A stretch of DNA of 9,035 nucleotides from Chthoniobacterales bacterium (GTDB lineage Bacteria; Verrucomicrobiota; Verrucomicrobiia; Chthoniobacterales; UBA10450), in contig JACCZQ010000176.1 of assembly GCA_013695905.1 (NCBI GenBank), positions 1-9,035 on the forward strand, written 5' to 3'. Under the pieces are notes generated by a model that was not told the origin of the DNA, did no database searches, and saw nothing but the letters and a program-made list of their open reading frames with translations. The translations under genes and the position numbers were made by a program. Positions 5,153-9,035 of this stretch are shown one piece after another; within the stretch, counting starts at the first letter, position 1; each line of letters begins with the position of its first letter.

Positions 5153-6544
5153 ATGATCTCCCGCCTCGGCCTCCTCCTCAGCCGGGCCTTCCGCAGCGTC
5201 ATGCCCGACCCGTTCGTGCTCGCGGTGCTGCTCACCTTCGTCACGATTGCGCTCGCGCTGCTTCTCACCCCGAGTTCGCCGACGCAGGTCGTGGACGCCT
5301 GGGCCTCCGAGATCGGCCTCTGGAGTTTGCTGAGGTTCGCGATGCAGATGTCGCTCATCCTCGTGACCGGATATGCGCTGGCCACCAGCCCGCCCGTCGC
5401 GCGACTTACCCGCCGCCTCGCGCAGCTCCCCACCACCGGCGCTAACGCGGCTATCCTGGTGGCGGTGCTGGCGACCACCACCGGCGTCCTGAACTGGGGC
5501 CTCGGCCTTATTGTTGGCGCGGTCGCGGCGCGCGAAGTCGGCGCTGCGATGCACCGGAAAGGCGTGCCGGTCCATTACCCGTTGCTCGCTGCCTCCGGCT
5601 ACCTCGGCCTCATGGTCTGGCACGGCGGGTTCTCCGGCAGCGCGCCGCTCAAGGTCACCAGCAGCGGCGGAATCACGGAAATCTTCGGCACTGCTCCGCC
5701 CATCGGTCCCCTCTCGCTCGATCTTACCCTCTTCAGTCCGATGAACCTCTTCGTCACCGGCGGGCTCCTCGTGCTCCTGCCGATCGTGATGGCCGCCCTC
5801 GCGCCGCGTAATGCCGCCACCATCCGCACCGCCGATTCCTTCGGCATCACCGTGGACGATGGAGAGGCGAATGTGCCCGCCCGTCCACCTGAGAGCGAGC
5901 GCAAGCCCCTGCTCCCACGGCTCCTGGAAGAGACGCCCTTCGTCTCCTACGCGCTGGTGCTACTCATCGCGATTTGGGCGTGGCGCTATTATTGGCCGGC
6001 GGAAGGCCCGTCCGGCATCCGCGCCCTCACGCCCGATACCGTGAATCTCACCATGCTCGGCCTCGGCCTTTTGCTCCATCGCACCCCCGCCAGCTACGTC
6101 CGTGCCGTGGAGCGCGCGGCTTCCGGCGCGGCGGGAATCATCCTCCAGTTCCCGCTGTATGCCGGCATCATGGGCATCATGACTGCCACAGGCCTCACCG
6201 CCCTCTTCGCCACCTCCCTCGCCGCGATCAGCACCAGCACCACGCTGCCGCTCACCACCTTCTTCTCCGCCGCGGTGATCAACGTCTTCGTCCCCTCCGG
6301 CGGCGGGCAATGGGCCATCCAGGGCCCGATCGCCATGCACTCCGCCATCACCGCCGGGATCGAGCCTGCGAAAATGGTCATGGCCGTCGCCTACGGCGAC
6401 CAGCTCACCAACATGCTGCAACCCTTCTGGGCCATCCCCCTCCTCGCCATCACCAGGGTCCAGGCCCGGGACATCGTCGGCTACACCACCGTCGCCATGC
6501 TTCTGGGCGCCCTTTGGATTTCCCTCGGCCTTCTGCTTTTCTGA
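5153..6544 (+). CDS. atoE: Short-chain fatty acid transporter, AtoE family
   Basis: A 463-residue inner-membrane protein that aligns by eye over its whole length with Escherichia coli AtoE, the short-chain fatty acid (acetoacetate/butyrate) uptake permease. Shared landmarks are MPDPFVLAVLLTF near the N-terminus, LILVTGYALA, the GVLNWGLGLIVGAVAAREV segment, HGGFSGSAPL, TVNLTMLGLGLLLHRTP, VPSGGGQW (380-387), and YGDQLTNMLQPFWAIPLLAI (from 414). The last residues GLLLF match the usual end. The start lacks an SD and follows the heptamer array and a CCCCCTTCTTCC tract. No ato-type CoA transferase or thiolase gene is adjacent, so the physiological substrate is open. The stop is immediately followed by a truncated toxin gene. 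Confidence 0.93.
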   Translation: MISRLGLLLSRAFRSVMPDPFVLAVLLTFVTIALALLLTPSSPTQVVDAWASEIGLWSLLRFAMQMSLILVTGYALATSPPVARLTRRLAQLPTTGANAAILVAVLATTTGVLNWGLGLIVGAVAAREVGAAMHRKGVPVHYPLLAASGYLGLMVWHGGFSGSAPLKVTSSGGITEIFGTAPPIGPLSLDLTLFSPMNLFVTGGLLVLLPIVMAALAPRNAATIRTADSFGITVDDGEANVPARPPESERKPLLPRLLEETPFVSYALVLLIAIWAWRYYWPAEGPSGIRALTPDTVNLTMLGLGLLLHRTPASYVRAVERAASGAAGIILQFPLYAGIMGIMTATGLTALFATSLAAISTSTTLPLTTFFSAAVINVFVPSGGGQWAIQGPIAMHSAITAGIEPAKMVMAVAYGDQLTNMLQPFWAIPLLAITRVQARDIVGYTTVAMLLGALWISLGLLLF

Positions 6545-6555
6545 TCCCAGACTGG

Positions 6556-6705
6556 ATGGCGATGATCGAACGCCGTAACCAGACTTCGCACACCTACAAC
6601 GAAGAGACCGCCGACGCGATCTCGGGCGAGATTCTTTCCCGCTACGTGCGGCAGTTCGCAGCGTTCCTCCATCGCTTCACGGATCTGGAAAAAGGAGAGC
6701 CATGA
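6556..6705 (+). pseudogene. 3' remnant of a HepT-type HEPN toxin (HI0074 family)
   Basis: A 49-codon frame contains ERRNQTSHTYNEETADAI followed by an amphipathic C-terminal helix with RYVRQFAAFLHRF. RNQTSHTY is an exact RX4HXY motif, the active site of HepT ribonuclease toxins. Full-length members are about 130-145 residues with this motif past the middle; here roughly the first 70 residues are gone. Homology may extend a few codons upstream of the ATG (LIPDW, 6541-6555), as far as the atoE stop at 6542-6544, so the breakpoint lies at or near that stop. It overlaps the MntA-like gene by ATGA, the usual toxin-antitoxin arrangement. Without its first helices it is unlikely to fold as an active HEPN dimer, but it may still be translated from ATG 6556 or 6562. 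Confidence 0.8.
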
Positions 6706-7031
6706 ACGCACCGCATGGCCTTTCGGAGCGAACGGTCGCGCAAATCGTCGCGGTCCTCGGGCAGTTTCCCGAAGTGCGGGAAGCGATCCTCTTCGGGTCG
6801 CGCGCCAAAGGCACTTACAAGCGGGGCTCCGATATCGATCTGGCCCTGCGAGGAGCCGACCTCGATTTGAGAACCATCGGACGGGTCAGCAGCATGCTGG
6901 ATGATCTTCCAGTCCCGTACCGCTTCAGCCTGATCGCACTGGACGAACGCACGGACCCCGCGGTCGCGGCTCACGTTCAGCGGGTGGGCGTGTCATTCTT
7001 CGAAAGAGAAACTGCCGCCGCCAGGGGCTAG
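6702..7031 (+). CDS. MntA-like minimal nucleotidyltransferase (HepT antitoxin type, HI0073 family)
   Basis: A 109-residue minimal nucleotidyltransferase. GSRAKGTYKRGSDIDL (32-47) is a complete GSX10DXD motif, with D44 and D46 as metal ligands. In characterised MntA-HepT pairs this enzyme AMPylates the tyrosine of the toxin's RX4HXY motif and so silences it. The C-terminal stretch VPYRFSLIALDE to VQRVGVSFFE matches the family, except that the third acidic residue, usually an aspartate in a PYxxDL-like strand, seems to be S76 here (from family memory). A strong AAGGAGAG lies 5-6 bases before ATG 6702, and the start overlaps the stop of the toxin remnant. Expression probably depends on readthrough from atoE because the toxin's own upstream region is gone. 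Confidence 0.9.
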   Translation: MNAPHGLSERTVAQIVAVLGQFPEVREAILFGSRAKGTYKRGSDIDLALRGADLDLRTIGRVSSMLDDLPVPYRFSLIALDERTDPAVAAHVQRVGVSFFERETAAARG

Positions 7032-7039
7032 TCTGCCGA

Positions 7040-7545
7040 GTGAAACGCACGCTGCACGTCCTCAACGAGCTGGAACAGGAACGCATCTTTGCTCGTTACG
7101 CGATCGGCGGAGCGATGGGCGCCACATTCTACGTCGAGCCGCTGCTGACGTTTGACCTGGACATATTTGTCCTGCTGCCCACAACCCGCGGAGGATTGGT
7201 GTCGCTCAGTCCGATCTACGAAGCGCTTCGTGGCCGCGGCTACATCGAACAGGGGGAGACTGTCCTGATCGAAGGTGTGCCGGTGCAATTCCTGCGGCGT
7301 ATAATGCTTTGCTGGAAGAGGCACTCACCCACGCCTGCGAAACTCTCTACGAAGGGGAGCGCACACGCGTGCTCCGCAGCGAGCATCTGGTGGCGATCTG
7401 TCTTCAGACCGGCCGCGGCAAAGATCGCGACCGCGTGCGACTCTTTCGTGAGGAGGGAACCCTCGACCTCGAATTTCTTGCCGGCGTGCTCGCGCGGCAC
7501 GACCTTGCGGGGAAATGGAACGAGTGGACGACATCGATGGCGTAA
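7040..7545 (+). pseudogene. Nucleotidyltransferase-like gene broken by a one-base deletion
   Basis: GTG 7040 opens a frame with AIGGAMGATFYVEPLLTFDLDIFVLLP (21-47), the GG...DxD pattern of nucleotidyltransferase folds (G23-G24, D39, D41). The frame stays protein-like through VLIEGVPVQFL (L85, codon 7292-7294), then turns to nonsense. Inserting one base, most simply a C next to 7295, restores a continuous protein (QFLPAYNALLEEALTHACETLYEG..., then LRSEHLVAICLQTGRGKDRDRVRLF) ending at 7545, 168 residues in all. The unshifted frame runs on to 7699 as a chimera. This is either real decay or an assembly error. It starts 9 bases after the MntA-like stop, without a good SD, and overlaps the next gene by 31 bases. 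It resembles AbiEii-like or other nucleotidyltransferase toxins, but no exact family is claimed. Confidence 0.75.
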
Positions 7546-7712
7546 AGCGGTTGTTCCGGGCAAAGGCGGAACGACGGCGCTCGCTGGCTGCGCTTCCGTT
7601 CCCCGAGAAGGTCGCCGCGGTGGTGAAGCTGCAGGAAATGGCAGCGCCGATTCTGCAGGCGCGCGGGCGGACGGTCCGCCCGTGGCGGATGGTCCCTGAT
7701 TCTCCGCGTTAG
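7515..7712 (+). CDS. Small helical protein, partner of the nucleotidyltransferase-like gene
   Basis: A 65-residue basic protein: MERVDDIDGVKRLFRAKAERRRSLA, then LPFPEKVAAVVKLQEMAAPIL, then QARGRTVRPWRM. Two predicted helices are joined by LPFPEK. The start ATG 7515 has GCGGGGAA just upstream and overlaps the 3' end of the frameshifted gene by 31 bases in another frame, the tight layout of a two-gene module. I recall the same pair of nucleotidyltransferase-like protein and short LPFPEKV protein in other bacteria, but cannot check. A role as antitoxin or accessory subunit is inferred only from this arrangement. It is intact although its partner is broken. Confidence 0.7.
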   Translation: MERVDDIDGVKRLFRAKAERRRSLAALPFPEKVAAVVKLQEMAAPILQARGRTVRPWRMVPDSPR

Positions 7713-7750
7713 AGTTCGAGAACCCTCGCTCAAGACTCGAAGAGTCGGCC

Positions 7751-7827
7751 GGAGGCAACATGTGACTGCGACACTTGTGCCCATCGAGCCTCCCGAATAT
7801 TTCAGGATCATCGGCGAACCGACATGA
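7751..7827 (+). repeat. Partial duplicate of the 5' end of the downstream gene
   Basis: The 62 bases from 7751 align without gaps to 7891-7952 at about three quarters identity, offset by exactly 140 bp. Both copies carry GGAGGCA, a GTG start 11 bases further on, and a similar protein start: MTATLVPIEPPEYFRII here, against MTARPLPMDPAHYIRI in the full gene. In this copy the frame stops after 21 codons at TGA 7825-7827. That TGA overlaps an ATG (7824) in frame with the full gene. It may be a decayed duplicate, or a leader peptide coupled to the downstream gene. Confidence 0.7.
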
Positions 7828-7901
7828 ACTCGACCGCTTGGAGCGGTCAAGACGGAACGCGCCTTGACGCGCAGGCGAGCGGCGTCGTACGGAGGCAGCT
7901 T

Positions 7902-8624
7902 GTGACAGCGAGACCTCTGCCCATGGATCCTGCCCATTACATCCGGATCAAAATGGTGCGTAGCTTCGCTGAGTTGGTCGGGACACCGTTCGCGGACGGG
8001 GTGAATGCGCTTTGCTGGCCGCGGGCGCTCCCGGGGGACTTCGGTGAAGTGGTCGAAAAGCTGGGCGCCGGCGAGGAGATCGTGACGATCGAGGAGGAAC
8101 AACTCGCGGGACTGCAACTGCGCGCGTCGGGGCGGGTGGCGATCGAGATCCTGCGGGAAGATCTGCGGCGGCTGCGAGAGGCGGAGCGCGCTCCGGTGCT
8201 CAACTGCATCCATCACTATCGCCGCGATGAAGGGGCGGCTCCGGTGCGGACGGATGTGTTTTCATGGCACGCCGACAGCGCGCCGGTGGAGGCCGATACC
8301 TGGCTCTGCACTTTCTACGGGCCGGCGAGCGAAGGCTTGCCGAACGAGGAGGCGCAACGGCGGGTGGACATTCCGGAGGTCCGCGTCGAGCTCCGCGGGT
8401 TTCTCGGCATGAAAGAGGATGACCCGGCGTTTCAGGAAGCGCTGCGCGAACATTGCTTCGATCTCCACTACGCGCCGCTCCCGCAGGCGCGGCCGTATTC
8501 GTTCGGCGTCGGCAATCTGTGGCGGATCGCGGTGGACTGGCCCGGCAGCCCGGTCCCGCCGTGTATCCATCGCGCGCCCGAAACGCTTCCGGGTGAGCCG
8601 CCGCGCTTACTCTTGATCTGCTGA
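7902..8624 (+). CDS. Hypothetical protein, loosely DUF1826-like
   Basis: A 240-residue cytoplasmic protein with no signal peptide. GTG 7902 is chosen because GGAGG lies 7 bases upstream; an in-frame ATG at 7824 would add 26 unlikely residues. Visible landmarks are NALCWPRALP (35-44), a helical middle ending ILREDLRRLREAE, SWHADS (H123-x-D125), WLCTFYGPASEGLP, and a C-terminal IHRAPETLPGEPPRLLLIC (H223, R235). The order of a W-R-LP start, an HxD, a TYxGP-like strand and a final HR-x-P...RLLL recalls DUF1826, and the HxD...H...R set recalls metal-binding double-stranded beta-helix proteins. Both are impressions from memory. No DUF1826-typical zinc or CobW neighbour is present. Coding itself is well supported. 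Confidence 0.8.
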   Translation: MTARPLPMDPAHYIRIKMVRSFAELVGTPFADGVNALCWPRALPGDFGEVVEKLGAGEEIVTIEEEQLAGLQLRASGRVAIEILREDLRRLREAERAPVLNCIHHYRRDEGAAPVRTDVFSWHADSAPVEADTWLCTFYGPASEGLPNEEAQRRVDIPEVRVELRGFLGMKEDDPAFQEALREHCFDLHYAPLPQARPYSFGVGNLWRIAVDWPGSPVPPCIHRAPETLPGEPPRLLLIC

Positions 8625-8686
8625 GGCTGTTTCTCCGAGCACATGCGGTTGTGAAAACGCAGGAAGGCATGAGATGAATTTGGAAG

Positions 8687-8702
8687 CCAGGAAACCAGGA
8701 AC
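8687..8702 (+). repeat. Short tandem repeat in the purine-rich spacer before hsdM
   Basis: CCAGGAAA is followed directly by CCAGGAAC within a purine-rich stretch (8656-8704) that also holds CAGGAAGGC. The wording GGAAGCCAGGAAACCAGG recalls intergenic repeats I associate with Verrucomicrobiota and Planctomycetota, but I cannot verify this. No gene is seen in 8625-8835. Confidence 0.45.
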
Positions 8703-8706
8703 GGAA

Positions 8707-8748
8707 CACGGGCTTTCAGCCTGTGCGGCCAGCGGGCTTTCAGCCTGC
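8707..8748. repeat. Two tandem copies of a 15-bp hairpin-forming repeat
   Basis: CGGGCTTTCAGCCTG occurs at 8709-8723 and again, identically, at 8733-8747 (24 bp apart). Each folds as a stem with a TTC loop and one G-T pair. The first stem extends with CA/TG to 8 bp; the second extends with a G-C pair. Different flanking bases that still pair suggest the fold matters. It resembles REP-type intergenic repeats and could also act as a terminator or boundary before hsdM, though no T-run follows directly. Confidence 0.8.
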
Positions 8749-8835
8749 GGTCTGTTGATTTTCTGGTCCCACGTCGTGCCACGCACGTTATTTCTAGTGG
8801 AGTTTTCCCGCTTAGCTTCATAAAACGAGCGGCCC

Positions 8836-9035
8836 ATGCTGACCGGCGAGATCCGCAATCAAATCGACCAGATCTGGAACGCGTTCTGGTCAGGCGGCAT
8901 TTCCAACCCGCTCGAAGTCATCGAGCAGATCACCTACCTGCTGTTCATCCGCCGCCTCGACGACCTTCACACGCTGGAGGAAAACAAAGCCAACCGCCTG
9001 AAGAAGCCGATCGAGCGCCGAGTGTTCCCTGAAGG
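8836..9035 (+). CDS. hsdM: Type I restriction-modification DNA methyltransferase subunit M, 5' part only
   Basis: The first 66 codons run off the right edge. MLTGEIRNQIDQIWNAFWSGGISNPLEVIEQITYLLFIRRLDDLHTLEE is the characteristic helical N-terminal domain of HsdM, which contacts the specificity subunit and DNA. The catalytic SAM-binding and NPPF motifs lie beyond the window. HsdM with HsdS methylates adenines in a bipartite target, and with HsdR forms the restriction complex. The start ATG 8836 has only a weak GAGCGG upstream. No hsdR or hsdS is visible on the left, so hsdM is probably the first gene of its operon. Whether the locus is complete cannot be judged. Confidence 0.92.
   Translation, partial: MLTGEIRNQIDQIWNAFWSGGISNPLEVIEQITYLLFIRRLDDLHTLEENKANRLKKPIERRVFPE

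Noticed and set aside
5960..6421. Minus-strand frame opposite atoE
   Set aside because: Glycine, aspartate and glutamate-rich complement of a full-length membrane protein gene.
7404..8216. Minus-strand frame of 270 codons opposite the toxin-like module and the DUF1826-like gene
   Set aside because: Spans several plus-strand genes with better motifs and SDs. Its composition is arginine, histidine and serine-rich without any motif.

Overview
The window is GC-rich bacterial DNA. The gene set suggests a soil or freshwater Verrucomicrobiota-like bacterium: a short RpoZ, a POT transporter of the type common in Verrucomicrobiota and Bacteroidota, a four-helix-bundle protein gene set between CCTTCNN heptamer arrays, and many start codons without a Shine-Dalgarno (SD) sequence. 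This assignment is an inference; no rRNA or marker phylogeny is possible from the window.

Left part (1-1422): a minus-strand gene running off the left edge encodes a baseplate-like protein, with a phage or contractile-injection baseplate loop followed by a second recognisable segment. Divergent from it are a STAS anti-anti-sigma-like protein and a stand-alone receiver protein. These two overlap by 4 bases and probably form a small signalling operon. Converging on them is rpoZ (RNA polymerase omega, minus strand). Beyond rpoZ lies about 530 bp with no convincing gene, then a 25-residue one-helix membrane protein (minus) that is easily missed.

Middle part (2448-6544): a full-length POT/PTR2 proton-dependent oligopeptide transporter (minus); a divergent small secreted protein of unknown function (plus); a four-helix-bundle '23S rRNA intervening sequence' family protein bracketed by two tandem heptamer arrays, both ending in CCTTTAT; and a full-length AtoE-type short-chain fatty acid transporter (plus).

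Right part (6545-9035): a decayed accessory and defence zone, all on the plus strand. Directly after atoE lies the 3' half of a HepT-type HEPN toxin gene that keeps its RX4HXY motif. It overlaps by 4 bases an MntA-like nucleotidyltransferase with GSX10DXD, whose third carboxylate appears to be replaced. Next is a second nucleotidyltransferase-like gene broken by a one-base deletion, overlapping an intact 65-residue partner. Then come a partial duplicate of a gene 5' end, a 240-residue protein that loosely resembles DUF1826, a repeat-rich spacer with twin hairpins, and the start of hsdM, the type I restriction-modification methyltransferase subunit, which runs off the right edge.

The strongest candidates for something new are the heptamer-bracketed four-helix-bundle cassette, the pair of eroded nucleotidyltransferase toxin-antitoxin-like modules next to a type I restriction locus, and the baseplate-like fusion at the left edge. 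None can be shown to be a working new system from this window alone.
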